Shown here: piece by piece, positions 22,296 to 49,635 of the stretch | Layout of the letters: each line of letters starts with the position of its first letter | Position numbering within the stretch: position 1 is the stretch's first letter | NCBI GenBank assembly: GCA_009746045.1 | Contig: RPFO01000667.1 | Coordinates: 1,004,221 to 1,068,220, forward strand | Direction of reading: 5' to 3' | DNA length: 64,000 nucleotides | Origin: Mesostigma viride | Lineage: Eukaryota > Streptophyta > Mesostigmatophyceae > Mesostigmatales > Mesostigmataceae | Program-made: the position numbers and the translations under genes | Notes under the pieces: generated by a model | Seen by the model: the letters and a program-made list of their open reading frames with translations, nothing else | Database searches by the model: none | Told to the model about the DNA's origin: nothing

Positions 22296-22321
22296 TCGTT
22301 CATTCATTCATTCATTCATTA
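21157..22321. repeat. (CATT)n-(CGTT)n-(CATT)n compound tetranucleotide satellite
   Basis: About 70 CATT units (21157-21443) switch through a short CCTT step to about 213 CGTT units (21445-22302), then five CATT units. The blocks are sharply bounded rather than mixed; the CGTT block has only rare single-base slips. Every stop-free frame over it (up to 420 codons of FIHS or FVRS type) is an artefact. Confidence 0.95.
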
Positions 22322-22534
22322 CATGCATGCGCGCGCGATCGTTGGCCGGGGAGGACTACTTCGCGGCCGACGCAGTGAATAGATCAGTGCTTTCCATCCC
22401 TGGTTGCTACACGACGTACAAGCAGGGCAGAGACACCTATTATCCATCTCTCACTGTCAAGAATTAGGGAGGCAATGGGTGCAAACAAAACTACTCGCGA
22501 GGAGAGCGTGGCATCCACTGTAAGTACAAGTAAG

Positions 22535-22610
22535 TAAGTAAGTACTCGCGTGTCATGCGCATGGGCCGCATGCCACGGACTACTATGCTAATCTCATTAG
22601 AAAAATAATT
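22535..22610 (-). repeat. Family C retroelement tail, minus strand, with (AAGT)n
   Basis: GTAAGTACAAGTAAGTAAGT leads into ACTCGCGTGTCATGCGCAT, GGGCCGCATGCCACGGACT and ATGCTAATCTCATT, the inverted counterpart of 19445-19512. On the minus strand the order is hairpin then (ACTT)n tail. Confidence 0.55.
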
Positions 22611-22999
22611 ACACAAAAGTTACAAGTATCATACCTGCCGATTGATCATGCCCCAACCTTATAGTCACTATAGAGCTCCTGTGGATATAATCCTCATCTG
22701 AGCTCTCCTCTACTGTAATGGCAGACGAGGCGGTATATAGTGTAGCGGAGCCCTAGATCCTCAGGGGCCATAATCTCCACCTGCAGACTTCTACCCTGCA
22801 TCATTGGCTGTACGTAGCAATGGCCCGTGGGAATACAATAGTACAGGAGGAAGGCACTTATCGCAGACGGCAGCCCATTTCTCCTTGTCGATCTATCATG
22901 CAGGCGCGGATCGAGTACCGTACACTGAGATAGTCCCAGAATTAAGCTCTGCGCATCCTCAAGCAGTTGTCTCACATGCATGGGTTCGGGTCACGCCGC

Positions 23000-23620
23000 G
23001 TCTGTACGTGCGGGGCGCGCGCAAGTTTCAGTGCCAGTGGATTGCACAACAGGACAAGAAGGGGACCCTGCGCCATGGCAGGAGGTGTCTACCTAGCTGG
23101 TTGGCCAGTCCTAGCTAAGCCCGCCGGCAGGGCCCACATTGGTATTCACATGGCCTAGCTGTGCGGGCATGTGCAAGATGGCCGGCAAAGAGGAGGCGGC
23201 GATGTCGGAAGGTATCCATGGTTGACAAGAGGGAGCTCGCAGTAGAGCGCGGCCCGGGTGCGGCGCTCAAGATTGGTAGCGGACGCTTCAAGGATGCATG
23301 TGACGGAGCATGCATGCATTCTAGTGACGATGCTGTCAAGCTGCTTGCTCAGCGCCTGGTCCACGGTCCACGCCTCGCAGCCGTAAAAGAGGATGCTGAT
23401 CGGGACAAGGGCCTTGAACAGAATGCATGCGCCACTCACTCAGGTAGCGACATGTCCAGAAACTGTCGCGGCAGCGAAGGGCCACCCAGGCCTGGCCATA
23501 TTGCAGGTGTTGATGTCGTCGGCCGTGGAGGGGAGCGCCATCAGCAGCTGCGAAGGAGCTTGAAGCGAGTTGCCGGGGGGGGGGGGCGGTGGGGCTTCCG
23601 TCCAGCAAGAGGAGGGTGGG
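23000..23620 (-). pseudogene. Relic of a LINE reverse-transcriptase ORF, C-terminal part
   Basis: Minus-strand frames carry KALVPISILFYGCEAWT then LSKQLDSIVTRM, and further on FRHRRLLFAGHLAHAR. These match, in order, the C-terminal region of the LINE at 48510-48750 (ILTYGAETWT, RLDGAVTKML, IRHRRLGLAGHLAR). At least three frameshifts are present. It occupies the convergent gap between the pseudouridine synthase and TLDc genes. Confidence 0.7.
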
Positions 23621-24059
23621 TGGGTGGTGCCAGCAAGGAATTCGCCGATGCCCATGACCTCCGATCTGTTTTCTTGCAGTCAGATCATCATTCTTGCTGT
23701 CATCGTTGGATCGCCATGCGTCCAGGCATAACTTTGTCTCACTTCATAATCCCCACCGCTCGCGCATTCACCATGTGGCCGGTGCTGACCTAGGAGGTCA
23801 GCGGACATGCTTGTGGCCGCCCGCAGATGTACGTGGGCCGGCTTAAAGTACGCCATGCAGGTTCTTGAAATTTTCATATACATACTATATTACTTGCAAG
23901 AGCGCTGATTACATACCATCAGTCTGCAGACTGAATGCAGACCATCTGTGCAGACTGAATGCAAATCAGCCGATATAAAGCTGAACAACTCGAAAACGCG
24001 GATAAGATAACAGCAGGCTCGAGCTACCATGGTCCGGATTCTTCCGATTTCTGGCCTGC

Positions 24060-25310
24060 CGGCTGACCAGTTGTCTCATTGATATGAGGATTTGTACGCT
24101 GATCGATGTACCAGCTTTGTTCGATCCGGCCACATCCTTGCGCTTAGGCAGAGGCGCCTGGGCCTTGAGTGCGCTGGTCACCCGCCCCGCAATGATGATT
24201 GATTTATTAATTTACCGAAGACTGCGTCACGTGAGCAGAAGTCCTCAGTGAGATGGAAATGCGGAATGGGGTGGGTATAGCTATCTAGCTTCTAGCTAGT
24301 TACAGGCGGCCGGGTACTGCATGCGGGCACCTCGACCCGAATCACTATGTTTGCCGACTTTGGTCAGACGCATTTATTATCCCCATAGCTGACGTGGGGT
24401 TGATATCTTTCATAATTCGTCATGTGCACCAAAACTGCCCACTCCAAGTTTGGTCCGACGGGGCTCTGACAGACGTGAAGCGAGCTCCAAAATCGCCCCG
24501 TTGCCAGAATAATTGAAAAGGTGTGCGCTCAAGTTGGCTTTTTGAGGGCGGCACGAGGAAAATAGAACCGGAACATTTGCGCCCGGCAAACGGCACCCGG
24601 CGCCTAGTTTAATTTCAGGAAACCTGTGCGCGCTCACCCGCGTGAGCTACTATGTTTAATGGTCCGGCGCTTTGCCTTACATCCTGGAGTGAGGTACTCG
24701 TGGACGTACTAATGCACTTATACGTATACTACAGTAACAATACGGTCATTATTTATAGGGCGCGTTGCGAAACTAGGAGTGATCTTGGTGGCGTTAGATA
24801 CAAGCCCTGACTGTGCCGACTACCTCCATCGCGTATAAATGCCACGTGTCACACGTCTGGATGACGTGCACTCCGTTTCGCCCCGACGGACCCATTTTGG
24901 CAAAGGTGTACGCACTGCCATTTTTCACTTTGGCTGTTGACGGACGGCGCTGTCCAGACGGCAAAAAAGTGTGGGGGCTCAAGTAGGAAAATGGGGGGGT
25001 ATGCCCCCCCTCCTCTTTCATAACTGTACCTGACCCCTAGATCTTCTGGGACAGATGACCTGGCCGCCCGTACGGTTCAGGTGGATCCATCATGCAGATC
25101 TAGGCTAGCTAGCTGGCACCAAGCTCGCCCAGCCTAGGACACTTCGAGTCCTCCTCTGGGATGCTCCTTTTCGGCAAATGTGGCCGGCCCAAGGACCTTT
25201 CGCAATACAGGCCTGCTATGTATGGATCGAAAATGGGCTATCCTACGAAGAACGGGCTCATGCCCAGGCAGCCTATTGGTTATCTGTGACTATGACTATC
25301 CCAACGGAAA
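24060..25310 (+). pseudogene. LINE RT C-terminal relic split by an inverted insertion
   Basis: Part one (24080-24185) reads ATGAGGATTTGTACGCTGAT and CAGAGGCGCCTGGGCCTTG, parallel to 48655-48720 of the intact-frame LINE. Part two (25050-25310) resumes with GCTAGCTGGCACCAAGC then TCGCCCAGCCTAGG and ends GGGCTCATGCCCAGGCAGCC, parallel to 48768-48920. Between them 24190-25045 carries a family A tail on the opposite strand (near 24190-24300) and unrecognised DNA. The copy is heavily decayed. Confidence 0.6.
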
Positions 25311-25327
25311 GCACCTGATGATCTACA

Positions 25328-25349
25328 AATAAGAAACACGTTTCTTATT
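25328..25349. other. Perfect 10-bp stem palindrome
   Basis: AATAAGAAAC, AC, GTTTCTTATT. It lies about 180 bp beyond the TLDc stop codon, in or near its 3' flank, and could be an RNA hairpin or an incidental palindrome. Confidence 0.5.
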
Positions 25350-25530
25350 CACACACAATTAAACAAAGCATCACACACGCACCCCGTGTGCTCCACATCG
25401 AACCCTCCTAGCTCACTCCAGTTTGCAGCGGACCCAAACTCAGTCTTTTAGGGCACCGTCCATACCAAGAAACAGACGCAATAAAACAAGTTCAGAAATT
25501 GATGCTGAACCCAGAGAAGTTCCAATGTCA

Positions 25531-33714
<8,184 letters not shown>

Positions 33715-34387
33715 GTTTAAATGTCTAGCGAAGGCTCACCAATTTTAGGAAATCGATGTAGGTTATTAGTTATTACTACAGCAGTCCGCCATGATTTTGC
33801 CTGTCACGAGCCGGAGATCAATTTCAGGTGGTGGAATTACTGCTGAGGTGGCAGCACAGATGCGCGCTCCGGAGACCGTATCGCTACGAGACATTCGTAC
33901 GGGGCGACTTCTCAGAATCCAGGAATTCAATGCCGGACGTACGGTACGAAACGCTTGGACATTGAACAACTGTCCATGTGTGTTGAGATTGGCGGGTAGT
34001 CGAACGGAGACGGGAGAAGCCGAGCACGCACCACGGAATGGGGGCACAGGAAGGCTGACCAAACGTCTCAGATGGGCCAGGGCATTGCTCGTGCTGTAAA
34101 ACAACGCACAAGCTGGTGGCATATAACGTGCGAGGCGGTGGCCGAGCCATGGGGCCGCAGCACCTGCTGCTGTAAGCCAGGTGCCACGATATCCAGGCGC
34201 GGGCCTTGAATCTTTGAAGGAGGTCATTGCTCGGGATCTGCATGACTGCGAATAGTCATCACAGTTTCCTAGCCAGAATGCCAAAATATAAGCCGTGGTT
34301 ATTTATAATGAGTGTGGTCCCTCCGTTGGAGTGAGCCGCAACATGACATCAGCAATATATTTCTGCGGGGCATGGTTTTGATGAGAT
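33715..34387. promoter_or_regulatory. Divergent intergenic region between the TLDc and carboxypeptidase genes
   Basis: The 673 bp between the two proposed start codons must hold both promoters. No microsatellite or transposon relic is visible here, unlike every other non-coding stretch of this size in the window. A 172-codon minus-strand frame (34284-33766) is open but has no recognised features and is not called. No clear TATA box was seen on either side. Confidence 0.45.
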
Positions 34388-43276
<8,889 letters not shown>

Positions 43277-44220
43277 ATTGTTTCGCTGCTGGCCCAATCT
43301 TGTCTGGTGTCCGGTGAAGTGCATCGCCTTTGGCCTAACCTCGTAGGGGTTTTGGTGAAGTACGGCGCTTGGGGCCTAGACTTGTCAGGTCTCCGGTGAT
43401 GAGGTCATTCCGCTCTATCGCTTTAAATGCAGGTCTTCTTGGGATCTCAGTGATCCTAGAGCTCAGTGATCCTGAGCGGTAAGTTGTCACTGGCGACCTC
43501 TCATCTGGGGGTTCCGGTGAGGAGGTCGCTGGCCTGTTCTGGCCCAACCGCTGGCCCATTCTCATCCGGCAGCCGGTGGAGCATGCACTGGCCTATCTTC
43601 ATCCGGCATCCTCTTCATCCGGTGGCAGGGGAGTCGATCCCATCTCATGCCGTGGTTTCGAATGCCATCTCTGGTGTTGAGATGGTGAAGCGGGTCCTGG
43701 AGTCTTCCCTCATGGTTCGGGCACATTGGTCGAGTGGATTTGATTCTGGCCCATCCGGGGGGAGTTGTTGCCTCACGCAGCAATGATGGTCATTAAATTT
43801 TCAGGTTACCGCCTCGGAAGTGTTCTATGTGGACCCCGGGGCCATTTTTATCTGGACTTTGGGCCGTGGATGGTGAAGTGGATTCGGGTCCTTTCGTCTC
43901 TGATTTCCAGTTACGCTAATCCTGGGCCCCGGTCGACTACTTCTCCAATGGTTTGGGTCACTCCTGTCTGGCACCAGTGAAGAGGATTTGTGTCCATTTT
44001 CGTTCGGTTTCTGGGCGCTGAAGGGGATTCAAGTCCGTTCTCTAGTCCTGGCTGAAGTGGATTCTAGTCCGTTCTCTACTCAGGCCTTGCTGGCCATGCT
44101 AGGCTTCTTGGATCCAACCACCAAGGGGCTTGCATCCCAAGTTTCTTGGGCTGTGTCTGGACCATCCTTGTTCTCTAGTCGGGCCTTGGGGTTGAAGTGG
44201 TTTTCATGTAGGTGAAGTAT
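43277..44220. repeat. Degenerate tandem echoes of the carboxypeptidase stop-codon region
   Basis: The coding end GGGTTCCGGTGAATTG (43265-43280) is followed by imperfect units at spacings of roughly 40-65 bp: TGTCCGGTGAAGTG (near 43309), TTTTGGTGAAGTAC (near 43350), TCTCCGGTGATGAGG (near 43391), GTTCCGGTGAGGAGG (near 43511), GCAGCCGGTGGAGC (near 43568), and later GGTGAAGTGGATTC blocks (43870, 44060). Several units also share CTGGCCCAATC. No gene is recognised here; it is the 3' flank. Confidence 0.65.
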
Positions 44221-44224
44221 GTAT

Positions 44225-44290
44225 TAAGTACTTCGCGTGTCATGCGCAGAGGCATGTCACGGAGTGATATACGAATCTCATTGAGTGCAA
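44225..44290 (-). repeat. Family C retroelement tail, diverged copy
   Basis: AAGTACTTCGCGTGTCATGC, GCAGAG, GCATGTCACGGAGTG and CGAATCTCATTG match the inverted form of 19445-19512. The stem again has a single purine-purine mismatch at the same place. Bases 44295-44740 hold nothing else that I recognise. Confidence 0.5.
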
Positions 44291-44744
44291 TGGTTTTCAT
44301 ATGGTCCATCCTTGTCACACTTGTATTTGGTGAAATGAGCTTGTTCGGGTTGTGGTGGCAGCCTTACGAGCTTCTTCCGGCCGCGGTGGCAGCATTGGGC
44401 TTTTAACCTTGCTGCCTGTGTTTTCTCATGTGGGATCATTATTGGCGGATTAGGTATGCCCGGGTCCGTGTCAAGACTGGTGCATTCACGGTTGCCAAGT
44501 AACGCGCATGCATGGAGGTAGTTGCGCTAAGCATGGCATTTTTTATGCAGCCAATGGGGCCCTGGAACGGGGAGGGCTCTGGGCATAAGGTGGCAGATCA
44601 GAATAGGGTGGCGTAGCATGCCTTTTATCAGCTAGCGACGTTCTGTGTTGCGAAGCAGGATGCCCATGTTGGTGGGCGCCTGTGCACAACAGGCTATCTC
44701 TTGGAGGTACCTGTTCCCTCCCTTGCCCAGGGTCACCGTGGGGT

Positions 44745-45000
44745 GATCATTAATTAATTAATTTGAATTATAACATGACTCCGTTGGGAGATCATGTAGC
44801 ACGTATTCCCTTGCTGGATGGATGGAGGTGGGCGAAAAAAAAAGGCGCGAAACCGAACTAAGCTAACTCCAAGCTATTCTAGAAAATCCTACCTACTCTA
44901 CTCAGCAAAGCGCCCCTTCTCCTCGGGGGGGGGAGGCTTGCCCACAGGGGCTGGCGTGTGAGCCTGGACAATCGTCTGCCACCTCTTCTTGTTCTCACCT
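44745..45000 (-). mobile_element. 5'-truncated LINE, C-terminal end of RT ORF with hairpin and (TTAA)n tail
   Basis: On the minus strand 44990-44890 reads KKRWQTIVQAHTPAPVGKPPP, which matches TRWKKIVKAHTPDPVGKPPP of the copy at 46580-46640. It is followed by TGCTACATGATCTCCCAACG then GAGTCATGTTATAATTC and (AATT)n. The CTCC-CAAC-GGAG hairpin is the one used by the ORF1-only elements. This links RT-coding and ORF1-only elements to one 3' end type. Confidence 0.75.
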
Positions 45001-45089
45001 CAAACTTAGCTTGGACCACTACGTCGGCCAGTGCTCAACTGCTGCAACTGATGGAAGATAACTACCTGGGAGAAATAATTTCCTGGATT

Positions 45090-45192
45090 TCAGTGCGCAA
45101 CGCCTATGCGATTGTGCACCTATAATGAGAGCTACTCTCTGCTGAGACGCCATGCCCTAGCCATCATGTATAGCCATGATGATCTTCCACCC
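45090..45192 (+). mobile_element. Family B LINE 3' region, left half of an interrupted copy
   Basis: CTCTCTGCTGAGACGCCATG and TATAGCCATGATGATCTTCC match the 3' untranslated region of ORF1-only elements at 51190-51245 and 53460-53520. The copy stops at TCTTCCACCC (45183-45192) and resumes at 49179-49188 with the same ten bases, so it is split by the LINE between. Confidence 0.8.
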
Positions 45193-45260
45193 AAAAACAA
45201 AGGTTCCCCTGACGACCCCGCCAACTACAGAGGAGTCTGCATCCAGAGCGCCGCACTTAA

Positions 45261-47641
45261 CCCGTGTTTTTTTACAACGCGATACATCGCGTTGTAGGGT
45301 TAGAACGCGATGTATCGCGTTGTAATCTGACACGTGGCAAACCTATTAAACATGCGATTTTTGGTCTGAAACTTTCAAGATAGGTCAGAAACATCTCATA
45401 GAATTCAAGAAAAAATCCTGGTATTTTTGGTATTTTTTTTGTGACAGCTGCAAACAAATATGTACCACTGAAATCAGGCATTTTCGCGGGACGAAGGTGA
45501 AGACGACGGCGATGGCGGCAGGTAGATCTCGCCAGTTTTCGCGCGAATTTCAGTGGCTGTTGGGTAGCACGACCATGATGATGCGTTCAAAGGTTGATAA
45601 TTAGGTTTCTACGAGTTTGTTGAGGTACTGGGGCAAAGGAAACGTAGTTTTTTCCAGTTTCTCACCCAACTTTCATGCGGAAACCCTGGAAACCGGCATA
45701 CGTATTATTACGTCAAGACTCGGGTCTGCTGCGGCACCATGCTTGGTATTTCCATGGTGTTTCGACTTCTTAACACATGTTTATTCATTCCGAACGCCCG
45801 GACTCTCGGCTAAACCGAGATTTGTGCAGACTTTTATTGGGTAGCTCCGGGCATGATGGTGCCTGCAAATAGCGTAAGGCGTGACCGTGGCTATTGCTAC
45901 GGTATGCTGTATTTTCCTGGAAATGGCCTCTGCCACCGGCTCAATAGTGCATGCAGGCGTAAGTATGTCGTGTTTCTACCTAGTTTCTGCCAGTTTTCCA
46001 CATATTTCTACCGACCTCTGCCCAGCCTCTCTAAGACCGCCATCCTACTCGGCGTTGCTTGCATGTCAGCCATAGCAGGTTGCAGTTGTGCAGTATTTAG
46101 GTGCTGTATACGTCGTCAAGCCGTGCATATATCGTGAGGATTGGATGTTGATGGTTTATACTGCGTTGATTGTGCATGGCGCCGAGGCGTGGACCCTCCC
46201 CCCCAAACTGGCAGCTCGGCTCGACGGCACAGTTTACAGGATGCTCCGGCAGGTTTTTCCGAGCGTCCGTCATCAGAGTCTCTGTATCATGGCATGCCTC
46301 GTGTTTCGGACGAGATTAGACAGCGTAGGATAGCATTTGTAGGTCACCTTGCACGCACCAGCCAGGTCGACACCACCCTTGGTCTGGCCGGCCCCCAGCG
46401 GCTTGGACAGCCAGGGCGGCACATTCTGACCTGGCCTGGCCCCAAGGACATTCCCAAAAGGGTAGGGAAACCTGTCACCAACTACGTTCAGATGCTGCTG
46501 GACGACCTCGTGGTCCCAGCCCAGTTTGAGCACCGCATCCACTCTCTCTCCCGTCTTTGGACTGCCATGCAGGACAAGACGCGGTGGAAGAAGATTGTCA
46601 AGGCACACACGCCCGACCCTGTGGGCAAGCCACCTCCCCCCAAGCGGAGGAGGCGCCGGTTTTGATGAGTAGTGCAGTTAGGATTTTCTAGATAGAGTTA
46701 GGATAGTTCGATCACGCGGCTTCCTCCACCCCATCCATCATGAAATATGTGCTACATGACCTCCCCACGGAGGCATGTTATAATTTAATTTAATTTAATT
46801 TAATTTAATTTAATTGTGCAAGAAGATCAGCTGGGTGCCCATAATCATGGTGTATAATCATGTGTTGTTAGCATCTTGCCACCATTTGCTAGCATGCATT
46901 CCAGCGTCATCTTTGCCTGCATGTAAGCTCATGGATCACTCAACCTATCCAAGCCTTGCATTACACGTGCCTCTTTCTTTCAGTATTGCACGCGTTATGG
47001 AATGAAAACCCAGCACCTCCATTCCCACAAGGCATGTGCTCAACACGTTGTGAGAGTGGATGATGCTTTGGCTATGGCTGCCTGATTCAGTCATATTAGG
47101 TCATCCAGTCATGATGTTTGATGCATGTTTGATGCAGTATAACTTATACAACACCTATTTTCAACGTTTTGACCCTCCAAGCTCACTATGGCCCCGTTTA
47201 TGGGGCTCGGGTCGTTGCGTAATGTTGTCAAGGGCTCTCATGTTTCCCACTGCGTTGTACTGCGTTGTAATTGTGATGCTAATGAAAAATAGCTCCAGTG
47301 GCCCAATGGGCCTGAGTTTTGTTTCACAGAGCCTGCATATGTTGCCCATAGCTCGTGCAAGAAGCCAGATTTTTTTCATGAACCATTTGTGAATAAGCAC
47401 ATGACCTGTGACCTAGGGTCAAGAAATCGCGGTCATGGTCAGACCCCCCTGTATTCAAACCAGTGTATCTCTCTAATGAATAAGCATTTTGTAGGTCTGA
47501 GTAGCTCAAAAAATCCTTTGATTTATGGGCTTTCAGGAAAGTATATACATGACCATGAAAAAAAATTTTCCCTAGGTGCTATACGCGTTCTAAAAAAAGC
47601 TTACAACGCGATATATCGCGTTCTAATTAAAAAAACACGGA
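45261..47641. mobile_element. piggyBac-like non-autonomous element inserted at TTAA
   Basis: TTAA at 45257-45260 and 47642-47645 flank CCCGTGTTTTTTTA at the left and TAAAAAAACACGG at the right (its last base, expected G, is A). Joining across one TTAA restores the host LINE frame as SAALKLFMRM, a typical RT sequence. Inside each end lie palindromes AACGCGATACATCGCGTT and AACGCGATGTATCGCGTT (left) and AACGCGATATATCGCGTT (right), candidate transposase sites. Of 2381 bp, none encodes a recognisable transposase. TTAA targets and CCC termini are the piggyBac hallmark; family assignment is inferred from these alone. It carries a LINE fragment at about 46080-46816. Confidence 0.75.
46080..46816 (+). 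mobile_element. 5'-truncated LINE inside the TTAA element
   Basis: YTALIVHGAEAWTL, RLDGTVYRMLRQ, RQRRIAFVGHLARTSQVDT and TRWKKIVKAHTPDPVGKPPP form the C-terminal end of a LINE RT ORF, with one frameshift near 46290. After the TGA (46663-46665) comes TGCTACATGACCTCCCCACG then GAGGCATGTTATAATTTAA and an (AATTT)n tail. The hairpin CCTCC-CCAC-GGAGG is a coupled-change variant of ACTCC-CAAC-GGAGT. Confidence 0.8.
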
Positions 47642-49178
47642 TTAAGTTGTTCATGCGCATGATCCTCAACCGCCTTCGTTCTGCCCTCGACTGTCACCTT
47701 GGGGAAAGTCAAATGGGCTTCCGTCCTGGGCGCAACACGGTCATGGCCATCTTCGTCGCGCGTCGCCTCTTCGAGGAAATCGCTCTCCTGCAACCTGGTG
47801 AGTTTCCCGCCATCCTCATCTTCGTCGACTTCATCAAGGCTTTTGATTCTGTCCTCTGGGACGCTCTATGGGCTGTACTTGCTCGCGCTCGCGTCCCCAC
47901 TCCCCTGATTACCGTCATCCGCACGCTGTATGAGGGGTCGACCACTTCGGTGCGCACTCAACACGGCATTACCCCGCCCTGCCCACTGCAGACCGGCGTC
48001 TGGCAGGGTTGCGTCCTGTCGCCGTACCTGTTTATTATTGTAGTGGATTATGTTATGCGCCAGGCACGTGCTCGCTTTGCTAGCATTGCAGGCCGTGCCC
48101 CTGGCCTAGCGATCACGAACGAGCTTGGGGAAGGGGGGCCGACTAACAAGCAGAATTTACTAGCTGACCTCATTTATGCCGACGACATCACGCTCATCGA
48201 GAAGCCGGAGTCTGCCCAACTTTGGCTGGACTGCCTGGCGCTCGAGGCTCGGGCGGTTGGTCTAGAAATCAGCCCCAAAACGGAGGCCCTGGCCCTCGGC
48301 ATGGCAGGGCCCGCACCCACACTCCGCCTCTTAGACGATGCCGACTCAGGTCAACTACCCTACTTCAGGCCGCTTCAAGCTGCTCGGCAGTTGGCTTCCC
48401 GACTGCGAGGACGACATGACGACACGGATCGGCATGGCGTGGGCGCACCTCCATGACCACCGCCGCTGGTGGAGCAACCCCGCCCTACCCCGGATCGTCA
48501 AGCGTGACCTCTTCAAGGTCGTCATTCTGACGATCCTGACCTACGGCGCCGAGACGTGGACACTGATGCAGGAGCTGGAGCAACGACTCGACGGCGCCGT
48601 CACCAAGATGCTGCGCAAGGCCCTTAACATCCCCTTTGGTTTGCACATTAGTAATGAGGATTTGTACGCTGATTTGCCCTATGTTTCCCACATTATTAGG
48701 CACAGGCGCCTGGGCCTAGCCGGGCACCTGGCCCGCACAGATCAGGTAGATACATCAGATAGACTAGCTGGCACCAAGCCCGCCCAGCCTGGGCGATATG
48801 TCCTCACCTGGCGTGCCCCCGGCCGCGCGCGGCAGGGCCGCCACCCGTGGACTTTTCGTGATAGACTCGGCATGGACATGTGCTACACTAGACGTGACGG
48901 GCTCACCCCCGGGCAGCCTCCTGGTTTGTCTGTAATATGGAGGCAGATGGTGCACAAGGATAGATGGCAAGTAGTGATGAAGGAGACCACCCCCAAGCCT
49001 GTGGGGGCTCCGCGTGTGACCAAGTATGGCATTCATAGCGATTCGGGCCGCGGTGCCCACACCCCTGTAACTAGGACCTAGATAGCTTATACCATCCATT
49101 CCGGCATCCCATGTTCCGCTCCCACTGAGGGCTTATGCTCACGTGACGCAGTCATGTGTCTATTAATTAATTAATTAA

Positions 49179-49430
49179 TCTTCCACCCTATGCACGCACC
49201 TTAGCTGCTGGAATACATAGTGGTGCAGGTGCACTTCGTGCACCCAGAGCAGGTGTAGTTTACACCCTACGGCTTGCAGGACTTCAGTAGCCCAGAATGT
49301 ATTAATAGCCATATGCCCCTTCTCAGGGATATGTGCTACATGTACTCGGACCAACTGAGATTAATTAATTAATTAATTAGGAACATAACTCCGTTAATTG
49401 GGAGTATCTGTAGCACATAGCCCTTGCTAT
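49179..49430 (+). mobile_element. Family B LINE 3' region, right half, joined tail-to-tail with an inverted tail
   Basis: The sequence resumes from TCTTCCACCC and runs through CATATGCCCCTTCTCAGGG and ATGTGCTACATGTACTC to (TTAA)n at 49352-49377. It is then followed by the reverse complement of the same tail (GGAACATAACTCCGTTAATT, GGGAGTATCTGTAGCAC, AGCCCTTGC). Two tails therefore share one TTAA tract. Confidence 0.75.
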
Positions 49431-49479
49431 GTGCTACACTTGCTATGAGTTCGTTTGTCCACTATTCATATTTGTTGCG

Positions 49480-49635
49480 ACGAGCCACGAGCCACGAGCC
49501 ACGAGGTAGCCATGGCTGTCGGAGCTCATAACTTTCATGTTTGAGCGCCGAATTCAGCTGTGAATATCACAATCGCTTCGTCTTTCTAAGACGCACATGC
49601 TGATATAATTTTCCGACGCTATTACGCAATATACG
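49480..49635 (+). promoter_or_regulatory. 5' leader of an ORF1-only LINE
   Basis: Three GAGCCACGA repeats, then a 130-bp leader (GGTAGCCATGGCTGTCGGAG..TCTTTCTAAGACGCACATGC..ATATAATTTTCCGA). The same leader precedes the inverted copy at 55129-55275. Conservation of the leader next to ORF1 in two independent copies marks the true 5' end and probably an internal promoter. Confidence 0.6.

Larger units (their letters stand above)
45193..49178 (+). mobile_element. LINE (family A), 5'-truncated, with 10-bp target site duplication
   Basis: The insertion is bounded by TCTTCCACCC at 45183-45192 and 49179-49188 and ends in the CACGTGAC hairpin plus (TTAA)n tail. Its coding part begins inside the RT (KGSPDDPANYRGVCIQSAA), is split by the TTAA element 45261-47641, and continues from KLFMRMILNRL through QMGFRPGRNT, FVDFIKAFDSV, LQTGVWQGCVLSP and LIYADDITLI (YADD at 48175-48186) to ILTYGAETWT, RHRRLGLAGHLAR and the end at 49081. 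One frameshift lies near 48340-48370. The apurinic endonuclease and any ORF1 are missing, so the copy is dead. Confidence 0.88.

Noticed and set aside
21120-22382. 420-codon and 407-codon FIHS/FVRS frames and minus-strand NERT frames
   Set aside because: Pure tetranucleotide satellite; open in several frames at once.
24380-25030. Terminal inverted repeats of a DNA transposon within the split LINE relic
   Set aside because: GGTCCG(A/T)CGGGGC recurs in opposite orientation at the two ends, but arms are too diverged by eye to call.
47389-47640. N-terminal 84 codons of a 355-codon RT frame
   Set aside because: They belong to the TTAA element; the RT proper resumes only after 47641, so the continuous frame is chimeric.
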